This document shows positions 51,927-60,902 of a stretch of 64,000 nt of DNA, in pieces (positions within the stretch are counted from its first letter, which is position 1; each line of letters begins with the position of its first letter). The stretch lies in the NCBI RefSeq assembly GCF_029854705.2, contig NZ_CP139035.1, positions 1,178,001 through 1,242,000 on the forward strand, in the 5' to 3' direction. The position numbers were made by a program, and so were the translations under genes. The notes beneath the pieces are model-generated. The model did no database searches. It was not told the DNA's origin and saw only the letters and a list, made by a program, of their open reading frames with translations. This stretch comes from Akkermansia sp. N21116. GTDB lineage: Bacteria > Verrucomicrobiota > Verrucomicrobiia > Verrucomicrobiales > Akkermansiaceae.

Positions 51927-54900
51927 TTAGTCTTCGATGATAATGCGGAACCCGACGTTGTATACGGGACGCCAGCCGGGATAACCCCAGCGCCAGGATG
52001 ATGTAGCGCGGCGCGGGCGTTCGTACCAGGAGCCGCCGCGGACGGCCCGGGGGGCGTGGATATCCTTGGTATCGTTGCGGCCATCTGCTTCGTTCCACGG
52101 GTACGGGCGGTATTCGGAGCGTGTCCATTCGGCGACGTTACCGATCATGTCGTAAAGTTTGAAGGCATTCGGCTTGTACGAGGCGACGGGAGCCAGGTGG
52201 AGGTTGCCGTCGTTGTATTTTTCATCTCGAGGTACAAAGTCCCAGAATCGGTTTGGATTGCGAATGGGTTTCGGGTCTACGCCCTGGACGGCGAGTTGTT
52301 TAAGCGAGATGTCGCCCAGGTTGGCGTAGGAGGAGAAGTCCGCATCTTTGGAACCGAAATAGAATGGCGTTTGGGTTCCTCCGCGGGCGGCGTATTCCCA
52401 CTGGGCTTCCGTCGGCAGGGTTACTTTTTTCCCGGTTTTCTGGGAGAGCCATTTGCAGAACTCCATGGCTTTTTCCCATGAGACGCGGATGACGGGGAAC
52501 TTCTGGTTGGTGTCCATGTTGTATCCTGGGCGCACCTGGTCCTTGTAGTGCATATCGTACCATCCGTTTTCATAAGACGGGTCGAATTGGCGGTATTGCT
52601 CCAGGGTGATTTCCGTTTCCGCCATCCAGAATGGCTTGGAGATGGTGACCGGACCAGCGGGTTTTTCCGACGGAGTTTCGGTATCGCATCCCATGGTGAA
52701 GCTACCGGCCGGGATGCGGCGCAGTTTAATGGAGACGGAGTCCCCGAGGCTGATTGAAGTGGATTCCGGTTCGGCGATGGCTTGTGCCGGTGCTGCTTCG
52801 GCGGCAGGTGTAGCCTGGGGCATGTCCGGGATGATCGCAGGAGGATTGACTTCACGCTTATACATGCTGTCTACCATGGTAACATAGTCTCGGACGGCCC
52901 CGGAGTAGAGCTTGTGAAGATCGTACCGGCGCTGCAGTAATTGTTCGTTGCGCTTGCCGGGCCAATCGCCACGGTAAGGGGTATTCATGTCCATCCAGGT
53001 GATCAGATGATCCCAGTCAGACTTGGTGAGGTTGACGCCGTGATGACCTTTCTTGAGTATCTGGTAGAGTTCCGACGTGTCGGCGAAGAATTCCGTGGCT
53101 TTCAGGCCGAGGTAATTGCCTTCCGGTCCGTTGCGTCGCACGTATGGGTGCAGTGACCAGTAGGAAACATTGCCCGGGGCCGGAGCTCCCTTGACGGGAT
53201 CCAGCGTAGCAAAGTCGGGGATGCTGAGCTTATCGTGGGATTCCTTGTTGTGGCAGGAAATGCAGTTGCGATCCAGGATAGGCTGTATTTCGTTAAGGAA
53301 GGTAAACGTGCGCGTCGGCCCATACCATGGCGTGAGCGCTGCAGGTGCTTGTCGGGATGCCATAACCATACCGCGCGGCGGAGCTTCGTTCTGCGTTTCA
53401 TGGCATCCGATGCAACTGAGGGTTTCTCCGGGCATGGCCGAGAACCAGCTGCGCATCAATGCCAAGGCCCGCCCTTGTCCGTCCAGCACCTGCAATGTGA
53501 CCGGCTGGTTGGCCGGAACGGTGAATAGGGCGGAACCGTCCGGGTTGACCGGGGCCGTACCGTACAGAACTTTGACGTCCCAGTTGCTTTCCATGCCCAT
53601 GGCATAGTGGCTGCCGGTATTGCGCGGGCTGTATTCCGATGTGAAGACGCGGATGGTTTTACCTTCTCCTTTGGGAACTCCCTCCATGGCCCTCCCGCGA
53701 TGAACGTCCGTGATATACACGTTGGCGGTTGTTTTAGTGGGATCTACACGGTCATGGATGATGGGAGGTTTTCTACGGGGCTTCAGAGGCGTCGGATCGG
53801 CATAGATGAAGTAGTCCGTAGCGGTCAAGGGGATGATGTTGTCATAAATATCACACCAGACGACATTCGTGACGGGATCTCCGTGCCCATTGGCGGCGAC
53901 TGCGAGGTAGGAGGTACGGCTCAAGGGGTAGGGTTCGGCGAAGTAAGGGGTCTTGATATCGTTGACGAGCTGGTCTTTGATGACGTCTTTCACTTTTTTC
54001 CCGAAGCCGGGGATCTTCTGGATAGCCCCTTCGACTTCCGTGCGTCCCTGATTGACGTCGAAGACGACCATTTCACCCAGTTTTTTCACGCCGTGGTGTC
54101 CGCTGACGATACCGACGAACATGCCGGGATTGTCCGGGAGGGGGCGGGCATTGAACAAGCTGTTGGGCCAATAGGAGTTGGAACCGTAGTATTCCTTCTG
54201 GTCGCTGCCGTCCGGATTCATGTGCATCAGGACCCGGCTGAAGTAGTGAGCGCTTTCCGTATATTCCCATCGGAGGAACATGACTCGTCCGTCTGCCAGT
54301 ACGCTGGGATACCAGTTGTTGTCCTGGTCGAAGGTGAGGCGTCGCGTCGAGTTGTTTTTTCTGTCCAGAAGGTGAAGGTTGCCGACATAGTCGCTGCCGG
54401 AGACACAGGGAACACCCTGCATGCCGGAAGTGTTGACGAAAAGGACACGTCCGTCCGGCAGGTAACAGGAGTTGTAACTGTCCGTATCATCCGGCATATG
54501 AGAGGTCAGGGATGTCGCTTCCCTGGACTTCAAATCCAGTTCGTAGACATCCCAGGGGCGTTTGTTGTCCTGCTTGTCGAAACGGTTTCCCGTGAACATG
54601 AGTTTGGAACCTGTGAAATCCAGTTCAAGATGCCCCATCCAGCGATCGTCCTTACGCAAGGTTGCCGCAGGACTGGGTGAGCCGGTTCCTTGGAAACCGA
54701 CGATTTCGCTCATGTAGGTTTTGCCCGAATGAGGCATGCTGGTATCTCCCTGCCAGTTGGCGGGCCGGTCATCATTCCTGTTGCTGCGGCCTCCGTGCGG
54801 ATTGTAGCGGCGGACGGTAAGCCAGTTTTTGATGAATTGGCTGTCGGGATTGGCTTCGATCAAGGCCTTACGGCGTAAGTCAACCAGCTGTTGCAGGGTT

Positions 54901-55487
54901 TTGGAATCGGCAAAACGGGCTTTTTTGACCCATTCGTCGATGTTGCCAAGCTTTTCCTGAAGGGCTTTCAACTCTGCCAGAAATTGTGGACCGTTCTTGT
55001 ATGTGTCCGGGAAACGTTCCGAAAGCTGGTTGATAGCGCGTTCGATTGCGACCGTATCATAATTGGACGCGAGTTTTTGCAGCCGGCGGAGTTGGATTGC
55101 CTGCGAAATGGCTTCCTCGTGCTTCATCAGGTCGTCCCAAGAGGCGACGACACCGATTTCCTGTTCGGGCAATTGAAGGATTTGTGCAAGTTTCTTGCCG
55201 GCGGCTTGTCCATCGGGCCAGCATTTCCAGACGGGTTCCAGCATGACCATGGCATTGCCACAATCGTCGGAAACTGACGGATTTTGCGAGGCGTTGATGA
55301 ATTGGGCCGTTTTTTTCCAGAGTTCCTGTACCCACGGGGATTTATTGTCTTGGGCTTCCTTGGGGGGCTGGATGGACGAGAGATCCGCGATCCACGGTTG
55401 GAGGTTTCCGGCATGAGCAATGCCTGTGATCGCAAGTATGGAACAACACCAAATGCTGAATGGGGGAAAATGATTGGAAAGATTCAT
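51927..55487 (-). CDS. secreted hydrazine-synthase-alpha-like / c-haem protein with a C-terminal SUMF1-type domain
   Basis: The predicted 1186-residue product starts MNLSNHFPPFSIWCCSILAI, a signal ending near AHAGNLQ. The first 270 residues are helical. A propeller-like middle with the PLPDNPGMFVGIVSGHHGVK segment resembles the middle domain of hydrazine synthase alpha and its PVC relatives. CxxCH haem sites follow: CIGCH (LSCIGCHETQNEAPP) and CISCH (NCISCHNKESHD). The C-terminal 220 residues are a SUMF1/formylglycine-generating-type domain (GSFTMGCDTETP, WEYAARGG, VRGGSWYERPRR, NVGFRIIIE) without the Cys pair of true FGE enzymes. It is first in the four-gene operon. Confidence 0.8.
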   Translation of the reverse strand: MNLSNHFPPFSIWCCSILAITGIAHAGNLQPWIADLSSIQPPKEAQDNKSPWVQELWKKTAQFINASQNPSVSDDCGNAMVMLEPVWKCWPDGQAAGKKLAQILQLPEQEIGVVASWDDLMKHEEAISQAIQLRRLQKLASNYDTVAIERAINQLSERFPDTYKNGPQFLAELKALQEKLGNIDEWVKKARFADSKTLQQLVDLRRKALIEANPDSQFIKNWLTVRRYNPHGGRSNRNDDRPANWQGDTSMPHSGKTYMSEIVGFQGTGSPSPAATLRKDDRWMGHLELDFTGSKLMFTGNRFDKQDNKRPWDVYELDLKSREATSLTSHMPDDTDSYNSCYLPDGRVLFVNTSGMQGVPCVSGSDYVGNLHLLDRKNNSTRRLTFDQDNNWYPSVLADGRVMFLRWEYTESAHYFSRVLMHMNPDGSDQKEYYGSNSYWPNSLFNARPLPDNPGMFVGIVSGHHGVKKLGEMVVFDVNQGRTEVEGAIQKIPGFGKKVKDVIKDQLVNDIKTPYFAEPYPLSRTSYLAVAANGHGDPVTNVVWCDIYDNIIPLTATDYFIYADPTPLKPRRKPPIIHDRVDPTKTTANVYITDVHRGRAMEGVPKGEGKTIRVFTSEYSPRNTGSHYAMGMESNWDVKVLYGTAPVNPDGSALFTVPANQPVTLQVLDGQGRALALMRSWFSAMPGETLSCIGCHETQNEAPPRGMVMASRQAPAALTPWYGPTRTFTFLNEIQPILDRNCISCHNKESHDKLSIPDFATLDPVKGAPAPGNVSYWSLHPYVRRNGPEGNYLGLKATEFFADTSELYQILKKGHHGVNLTKSDWDHLITWMDMNTPYRGDWPGKRNEQLLQRRYDLHKLYSGAVRDYVTMVDSMYKREVNPPAIIPDMPQATPAAEAAPAQAIAEPESTSISLGDSVSIKLRRIPAGSFTMGCDTETPSEKPAGPVTISKPFWMAETEITLEQYRQFDPSYENGWYDMHYKDQVRPGYNMDTNQKFPVIRVSWEKAMEFCKWLSQKTGKKVTLPTEAQWEYAARGGTQTPFYFGSKDADFSSYANLGDISLKQLAVQGVDPKPIRNPNRFWDFVPRDEKYNDGNLHLAPVASYKPNAFKLYDMIGNVAEWTRSEYRPYPWNEADGRNDTKDIHAPRAVRGGSWYERPRRATSSWRWGYPGWRPVYNVGFRIIIED

Positions 55488-55565
55488 GATCACAATGTTT
55501 TTCGTACAATATACGTTTGGCATGTTACATTTCATACACGGAAAAGGAATTTTTTTGTAGGAGAA

Positions 55566-55594
55566 CAAAAAAAAGCCGCAGATTTCTGCGGCTT
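55566..55594 (-). terminator. intrinsic terminator of the catalase gene
   Basis: An 8-bp GC-rich stem (55574-55581 with 55586-55593) with a 4-nt loop is followed on the minus strand by eight T residues (A on the plus strand at 55566-55573). It lies 53 nt after the catalase stop. Confidence 0.9.
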
Positions 55595-55646
55595 GGTAGA
55601 GATACCTCTCGTGAAGGCGGAGGAATATTTATCGAATTTTTTGAGA

Positions 55647-57101
55647 TCAGACCTTGGGAATAGGACGCCCCAGAGCCTGGGCTACGCCGGTTCCGTACTC
55701 AGGATCGCAGAGCATGCAATGAGCAATATGGCGATCTTTGATGAAGTCCGGTACTCCGTCCATGGCACGAGCCGTATTGCCGAACAGAGCTTCTTTTTGT
55801 TCGGGAGTCATGAGTCGGAACAGATCGCGTGGTTGGGCATAATAATCGGCGTTGTCGTTCTGGTATTCCCAATGGTCGGCAGCTCCCTGAAGTTCAAGCG
55901 GCGGTTCGCGGAACTCCGGTTGATCCTGCCACTGTCCGAAGCTGTTGGGTTCATAGGCGATGGTGCTGCCTGCGTTGTCGTCCACGCGCATTTGTCCGTC
56001 GCGGTGGTAACTGTGGTACGGGCATTTCGGAGCATTGACGGGGATGAGGTGGTGATTGACTCCCAGCCGGTACCTCTGGGCATCGCCATAAGAGAAGAGA
56101 CGACCTTGAAGCATCTTGTCTGGGGAGAATCCGATACCTGGCACGATATTGGCCGGATTGAATGCCGCTTGCTCAATCTGGGCGAAGTAGTTGTCCGGGT
56201 TACGGTTGAGTTCCAGTTCGCCGACTTCGATCAACGGATAGTCCTTGTGCGGCCACACTTTTGTCAGGTCAAACGGGTTGAAGGGGAAGTTGTTCGCTTC
56301 TTCCTCCGTCATGACCTGAATGTACAGAGTCCACTTCGGAAAATCTCCCCGTTCGATACTTTCATAGAGGTCGCGCTGGTTACTTTCGCGATCTTTGGCG
56401 ATGATAGCTTCCGCTTCGGCATCTGTTAGATTCTTGATGCCTTGCTGGGTTTTCAGATGGAATTTGACCCATACTCGCTTGTTGTCCGCATTAACCATGC
56501 TGAACGTATGACTTCCGAAGCCGTGCATGTGGCGGTATGAAGCGGGAATCCCACGATCGCTCATGACGATAGTCACCTGGTGGAAGGCTTCTGGGAGGGA
56601 TGTCCAGAAGTCCCAGTTGTTTTTTGCGCTCCGCATATTTGTGCGAGGGTCCCGCTTGACGGCATGGTTGAGATCCGGGAATTTGAGAGGATCTCGCAGA
56701 AAGAAGACAGGCGTGTTGTTGCCGACGAGATCCCAATTGCCTTGTTCCGTGTAAAATTTGATGGCAAATCCGCGGATATCACGTTCGGCATCGGCTGCTC
56801 CGCGTTCTCCGGCGACGGTTGAGAAACGGATGAGCAAATCCGTTTTCTTGCCGATTTCCGAAAACAGGGCGGCACGCGTGTATTTCGTAATGTCATGGGT
56901 TACAGTAAAGGTGCCAAATGCTCCGGAACCTTTGGCGTGCATGCGGCGTTCCGGAATGACCTCGCGGTCAAAATGTCCAAGTTTTTCAAGGAACCAGATA
57001 TCCTGAAGCAGCATTGGACCGCGAGGCCCGGCTGTGAGCGAGTTTTCATTGTCGGTTACGGGAACTCCGGCAGCCGTCGTCAATTTTTTTTCTTCATCCA
57101 T
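55647..57101 (-). CDS. monofunctional haem catalase, small-subunit type
   Basis: The predicted 484-residue product has no signal peptide, so it is cytosolic. Active-site His in [20 protein letters not shown] (MHAKG), the Asn in [18 protein letters not shown], and the haem-ligand Tyr in [15 protein letters not shown]. The small size and NADPH-site residues fit clade 3 (KatA type). It destroys hydrogen peroxide. It is transcribed as a single gene with its own terminator. A PerR/Fur-like palindrome just upstream suggests peroxide or iron control. Confidence 0.96.
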   Translation of the reverse strand: MDEEKKLTTAAGVPVTDNENSLTAGPRGPMLLQDIWFLEKLGHFDREVIPERRMHAKGSGAFGTFTVTHDITKYTRAALFSEIGKKTDLLIRFSTVAGERGAADAERDIRGFAIKFYTEQGNWDLVGNNTPVFFLRDPLKFPDLNHAVKRDPRTNMRSAKNNWDFWTSLPEAFHQVTIVMSDRGIPASYRHMHGFGSHTFSMVNADNKRVWVKFHLKTQQGIKNLTDAEAEAIIAKDRESNQRDLYESIERGDFPKWTLYIQVMTEEEANNFPFNPFDLTKVWPHKDYPLIEVGELELNRNPDNYFAQIEQAAFNPANIVPGIGFSPDKMLQGRLFSYGDAQRYRLGVNHHLIPVNAPKCPYHSYHRDGQMRVDDNAGSTIAYEPNSFGQWQDQPEFREPPLELQGAADHWEYQNDNADYYAQPRDLFRLMTPEQKEALFGNTARAMDGVPDFIKDRHIAHCMLCDPEYGTGVAQALGRPIPKV

Positions 57102-57133
57102 GGATGATAGTATGGCTGTTTCTCGAGATTAAT

Positions 57134-57148
57134 CAATAATTATTCTAA
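57134..57148. promoter_or_regulatory. candidate PerR/Fur-like box upstream of catalase
   Basis: The minus-strand sequence TTAGAATAATTATTG matches 11 of 14 fixed positions of the PerR consensus TTATAATnATTATAA. It lies 33 bp before the catalase start. In AT-rich DNA such matches can occur by chance. Confidence 0.35.
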
Positions 57149-57264
57149 TTAAAAATTGGAATATCCTTGGTGAAGCCGATTTTCCCGCGAATTCAAGGAA
57201 ACTACACTGTACACAGGTTATTTCGACTGCTCCGATGGTTAGACAGGGGAAAAACTGTCTTTGT

Positions 57265-58074
57265 TCACGATTCTTTCTTGTCGTTGGAGAGAAGATAGAG
57301 GCGTTTCTCTTCATGCAATCTGAAAGCGGACATTCCACTCATAATCCATTTTTTCTGGGAGGAATAGATGCCATAAATCAGGCCCAAGGTGAACAAAATA
57401 GAGGTAATCAGGAGGAGATCGCTGATATACATGTTCATATAATAATTTTTAATGATATGGATGGAAGGATCAGCCATGCTGTTGATTTTCAATGCAAACT
57501 GGAAATCTCTTATACTGGCTGTTTGACTGGCGATCTCGGCACCCCACCAGGCCAGGATGAACAATGACCCTGTTTTCATCCTGGATATTTCGGAATTTTT
57601 ACTGAGATTCCAGATGCGCTTGACGCACATGTAGGGTTTCCACAAGTTAATGAAAGGAATGAAGAAGTAGTAAACACTCTGAGCTCTCGTGAAGTCGACT
57701 TTTCCGGAGGCATGGCGGATAGCGTTGGAGGCACTTCTCCAAATCCAGATGAAGAAAACGAGACGGTAAACAAGGAGGATTCCGGTTTGTATCAATCCTG
57801 AAATCTCGGGTTCATCCAAGTGCTGCAGAATGTCAATAGATTGCATCAAGGTATCTTCTGCAATTTCCTGGGTTGATTGACCATTGATGAAGTTATTTTG
57901 CTGCTGGACGATATCAAGAGCGTCTATGACTTTGCTTTCGCTTATGATGTCCGGGGTGTAAAGGGCGATCACAATGGCTGATAAAATCACGAGAAGGAGT
58001 GATAGCGTTCCGATTGGTTTGTGGGAGTTGTCATTCGAGTGAATGGTCGGGGAGTCAGGAGAAGAGACGGACAT
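57265..58074 (-). CDS. DUF4328-type membrane protein
   Basis: The 269-residue product starts MSVSSPDSPTIHS; the frame extends 71 codons upstream over DNA with no family similarity. One helix at about 20-40 (LSLLLVILSAIVIALYTP) is followed by a soluble loop and three more helices. The segment VFFIWIWRSASNAIRHASG ... FFIPFINLWKPYMCVKRIWN is the DUF4328 signature. Function is unknown. It lies upstream of the catalase on the same strand with 163 bp between, so has its own promoter or a weak link to catalase. Confidence 0.8.
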   Translation of the reverse strand: MSVSSPDSPTIHSNDNSHKPIGTLSLLLVILSAIVIALYTPDIISESKVIDALDIVQQQNNFINGQSTQEIAEDTLMQSIDILQHLDEPEISGLIQTGILLVYRLVFFIWIWRSASNAIRHASGKVDFTRAQSVYYFFIPFINLWKPYMCVKRIWNLSKNSEISRMKTGSLFILAWWGAEIASQTASIRDFQFALKINSMADPSIHIIKNYYMNMYISDLLLITSILFTLGLIYGIYSSQKKWIMSGMSAFRLHEEKRLYLLSNDKKES

Positions 58075-58170
58075 GATGAAGAAAGGATAGGGTACTATGA
58101 GACAATGCATTGGATGCCGTATCAATAAAAAAATGTGGTTTTTAGGCAATTGTCGGCTCGGAAAACAAAA

Positions 58171-58199
58171 AACCGCCTCTCTCGATAAGAGAGGCGGTT
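58171..58199 (-). terminator. intrinsic terminator of the class II aldolase gene
   Basis: A perfect 11-bp stem (58171-58181 with 58189-58199) with a 7-nt loop is followed on the minus strand by six T residues. It begins 21 nt after the aldolase stop. Confidence 0.93.
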
Positions 58200-58219
58200 G
58201 TGAGAGGATTGCTGATGGA

Positions 58220-59035
58220 TTAGTTGCCCGATTTGCCGAGCTTGTATCCGGCGAAGGTATCCGTATTGTAAAGCGGCTGGTTTTCATCGACTTTGTAGCC
58301 GATGTTTTTACGGATTTCGATGAGGCCTTTCATGCCTTCTTCCCCGATTTGCTTGAGGGGTTCTTTATGACCTGCTGCCAAAAGAATGATGCGGCAGTAG
58401 GCATCCGCATTTTCCATAAACCAGTGGGCTTCTTCGGCATGGCGGGCGCCTGTGATCACGCCGTGATTTTCCATGAAGACAACATCGGATTTTCTAGCTG
58501 CCTTGGCAACTGCCGCCGCCGTCGCTGGCGAACCGGGTGTACCGTAGGGAGCCAAGGCAATGTGACCGAGGAAAATGTCTGCTTCGGAATTGATGCCGGA
58601 CGGGGGAACGATCCCGGCGATCAGGAAGGCATTGCAATGTGGCGGATGGGCGTGGATACAGGAATTACAGCCGATTTCCTTCATCATGGCGAGGTGGGTT
58701 TTTACTTCGCTGGTAGCAGGGCGAATACCTGCTTTTTGCCTTCCTTCCATGTCAACCAGGCAAATGTCTTCCGGCTTCATGAAGCCTTTGGAGCACAATG
58801 TCGGAGTGCAGAGAACGAGGTTGTGGGCGACGCGTACGGAAATATTGCCTCCGTTGCCGTCGACGTATTCCCGAGCCCACATGCGGCGTCCGATGTCGCA
58901 CATGCGTTCTTTGATGACTTCGATTTCCGGGCTGTGGAAGAAAGCTTCTACTTCTTCCCTAGTGACAGGATTGTATTGTTCCCAAGGGAAAACCTTATTG
59001 GGAAGAGGGGGGGATATGGACCAATCTTCAGACAT
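58220..59035 (-). CDS. class II aldolase (FucA/RhaD type)
   Basis: This 271-residue protein has the class II aldolase/adducin fold: GRRMWAREYVDGNGGNISVR, the Ser/Lys phosphate-binding region (TLCSKGF), zinc ligands in CIHAHPPHCNAFL (His-x-His) and ENHGVITGA (third His), and the catalytic Glu near EADIFLGHIALAPYG. Members split L-fuculose-1-phosphate or L-rhamnulose-1-phosphate to dihydroxyacetone phosphate and lactaldehyde. The substrate here, phosphorylated or not, is open. It has its own terminator and a second terminator separates it from the LsrF-like gene upstream, so it is a single-gene unit. Confidence 0.85.
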   Translation of the reverse strand: MSEDWSISPPLPNKVFPWEQYNPVTREEVEAFFHSPEIEVIKERMCDIGRRMWAREYVDGNGGNISVRVAHNLVLCTPTLCSKGFMKPEDICLVDMEGRQKAGIRPATSEVKTHLAMMKEIGCNSCIHAHPPHCNAFLIAGIVPPSGINSEADIFLGHIALAPYGTPGSPATAAAVAKAARKSDVVFMENHGVITGARHAEEAHWFMENADAYCRIILLAAGHKEPLKQIGEEGMKGLIEIRKNIGYKVDENQPLYNTDTFAGYKLGKSGN

Positions 59036-59241
59036 AATCTTGGTGGAATAAGTGAAAATAGATATTTTGACCGAATGGCGCGATAGCTTTTTTCAGAAGC
59101 GATGGCGGATGGCGGGTCATTCACATGACAAGGCCTTTAACAATGCGGGATTGCCGGGGCTGATCTTGTAAACAGGACAGAGTCTAGACCATGCCGAGGA
59201 AAATTCAATAGCCAATTCAAAAGCCTGGAATTTCATGACAT

Positions 59242-59280
59242 TAAAGAGGGGAAGCGGATTGATGCCGCTTCCCCTCTTTA
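59242..59280. terminator. 16-bp terminator hairpin after the LsrF-like gene
   Basis: Positions 59242-59257 pair perfectly with 59265-59280 around a 7-nt loop, with A/T tails on both sides. It ends the operon 59296-63010 and separates it from the class II aldolase gene. Confidence 0.93.
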
Positions 59281-59295
59281 ATTGTTTTTTGTTTT

Positions 59296-60180
59296 TTATT
59301 GATCGCTGTTGCTGAGATCGTTGTATATCTCCATGGCCTCGTCGACGCTAAGGTTTTGGTGGAGAAGGGCACTGACGGCCTGGATCATGGCTACCGGGCA
59401 TTCGCTTTGGAAGACATTGCGTCCCATGTCGACGCCGGCGGCACCGTCATTGATGGCCTTGTAGCAAAGTTCGAGGGCTTCCCGTTCCGGGAGTTTCTTG
59501 CCTCCGGCAATGACGATAGGAACTGGAGTAGCGGCCACGACATTGGCGAAGCCGTCACAATAGTAGGTTTTGACGATGTTGGCTCCGTTTTCGGCACAAA
59601 TGCGGGACGCAAGACCGAAGTAGCGGGAGTCACGGGCCATGTCCTTGCCGACAGCCGTCACCCCCATGACGGGAATGCCATATTTACTGCCGAGATCAGC
59701 CATGCGGTACAGGTTTGATATGGTTTTGGCTTCTGTGGAAGGATCTCCCATGGAGACCATGACCGCCATGGCGGAGACATCCATGCGGATGGCATCTTCA
59801 ATATCGATGATGACATTGTCGTTAAGTTGAGTCAGGATGCTGGACCCCGCATCGGATCGGAGGCAGATAGGTTTGTCAAGGCTCGGAGGGACGCTGGATT
59901 GGAGGATTCCCCGTGAACACATGAGGCAGTCGGCATACTGCATCAGAGGGGCTATATTGAGGTCGATCCGTTCTACTCCGGAAGTAGGCCCCATGATGAA
60001 TCCGTGGTCAAATGCCAGCATGACGGCTCTGCCGGATTGCGGGTTGAAGATGCGGCTCATTCTGTGCTTCATCCCCCAGGAGAGATTTTCCGCGCCTTTG
60101 ACATAAAAGGGGGCTTGCTTTGCAGTAGGGATGCCGATTCCGAAGCGGCTCCCTTCTCTAAGGTCGTCTAAGTCAGCCAT
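59296..60180 (-). CDS. LsrF-like class I aldolase
   Basis: The predicted 294-residue product matches the LsrF/FbaB (DhnA-type) class I aldolase family: GRAVMLAFDHGFIMGPTSG, CLRSDAGSSILTQ, MGDPSTEAKTISNLYRM, the Schiff-base region with YGIPVMGVTAVGKDM and GANIVKTYYCDGF (catalytic Lys), and IVIAGGKKLPEREALEL. LsrF processes the AI-2 breakdown product to acetyl-CoA and DHAP; other members make fructose bisphosphate or related sugars. With DhaK and DhaL beside it and no lsr genes, a sugar aldolase role is at least as likely. It is 38 nt after dhaL. Confidence 0.8.
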   Translation of the reverse strand: MADLDDLREGSRFGIGIPTAKQAPFYVKGAENLSWGMKHRMSRIFNPQSGRAVMLAFDHGFIMGPTSGVERIDLNIAPLMQYADCLMCSRGILQSSVPPSLDKPICLRSDAGSSILTQLNDNVIIDIEDAIRMDVSAMAVMVSMGDPSTEAKTISNLYRMADLGSKYGIPVMGVTAVGKDMARDSRYFGLASRICAENGANIVKTYYCDGFANVVAATPVPIVIAGGKKLPEREALELCYKAINDGAAGVDMGRNVFQSECPVAMIQAVSALLHQNLSVDEAMEIYNDLSNSDQ

Positions 60181-60218
60181 AATGTTTGGTGTAAGTAGGA
60201 TTTGGTGGTGTGTGAAAA

Positions 60219-60836
60219 TTATTGAAGCGCCTGTGCGAAGGCATTGAACATGCAGGACCAGGAAGAAGCTCCGGAGTCCATGAACCCGATGGATTTTTCC
60301 CCATAGTTTCTGGCTCGTCCAAAGTTGGCCTTCATGTTGATTGTGGCTTTTGCCCCCTGAATGGCTGCCGCCGCGCCCTCTTGCATGATTTCGGCAATGT
60401 TGCCGGAAGTTGAGGCTGCGATAGCATTGACGGCAGGCTGGAGGGCATCCATCATCGTTTTGTCTCCGACAGTTGCCTTGGTCTGTTTTTTGACGCCGTC
60501 AAGAGCGCCCATAAATGCCTGTTTGACTTGATCCGCCGTCATGGATTCTCCTGAAGAATGATCGGCAAGCCCTAGGAAGAACCCACCGAGGAGAGTACTG
60601 GTGGAACCGCTCGTTTGCAGCATGATGTTGAAACTAATGTCATTGAACATTTGCTTGAATTCCTGAGCCGGGCCTGCGGCTTCCACCACGGATGTCATGG
60701 CTTGTACGATGGCTGTTCCATGGTCGCCGTCTCCTGTGACGGCATCGAGTTCGGAGAATTCCTGTTCCCGCGCCCTGACTGCCTCAAGAGCAGCCTGGAG
60801 TATTTTTTTGAAGTCTTGAATCGTAAGCGTATCCAT
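60219..60836 (-). CDS. dhaL: dihydroxyacetone kinase subunit DhaL
   Basis: This 205-residue protein is the nucleotide-binding subunit. The N-terminal Mg-ATP motif is intact (DAVTGDGDHGTAIVQAM, with the three Asp and His), and the all-helical DhaL fold continues with SGSTSTLLGGFFLGLADHSS and the GDKTMMDALQPAVNAI block. It transfers phosphate to substrate bound by DhaK. In PTS-type systems DhaL carries ADP and is rephosphorylated by DhaM; no dhaM gene is in the operon, so phosphate source is uncertain (ATP or a remote PTS). Confidence 0.94.
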   Translation of the reverse strand: MDTLTIQDFKKILQAALEAVRAREQEFSELDAVTGDGDHGTAIVQAMTSVVEAAGPAQEFKQMFNDISFNIMLQTSGSTSTLLGGFFLGLADHSSGESMTADQVKQAFMGALDGVKKQTKATVGDKTMMDALQPAVNAIAASTSGNIAEIMQEGAAAAIQGAKATINMKANFGRARNYGEKSIGFMDSGASSWSCMFNAFAQALQ

Positions 60837-60840
60837 AAGA

Positions 60841-60887
60841 AAAACCGCCTTTGTCCGGGAGGTCGGCAGACGTTTCGGACAAAGGAC
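60841..60887 (-). terminator. intercistronic hairpin between dhaK and dhaL
   Basis: CCTTTGTCCG (60848-60857) pairs perfectly with CGGACAAAGG (60876-60885), and the minus strand continues into CGG and five T residues. It may partly stop transcription so that dhaK is made in excess over dhaL and the LsrF-like gene. Confidence 0.55.
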
Positions 60888-60902
60888 GGCAAGGGTTACA
60901 TG

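Noticed and set aside
53607-54680. 357-codon rightward frame antisense to the 1186-residue gene
   Set aside because: The strongly conserved domains (CxxCH, SUMF1-like) are on the minus strand, and antisense frames of similar length recur throughout GC-biased genes here.
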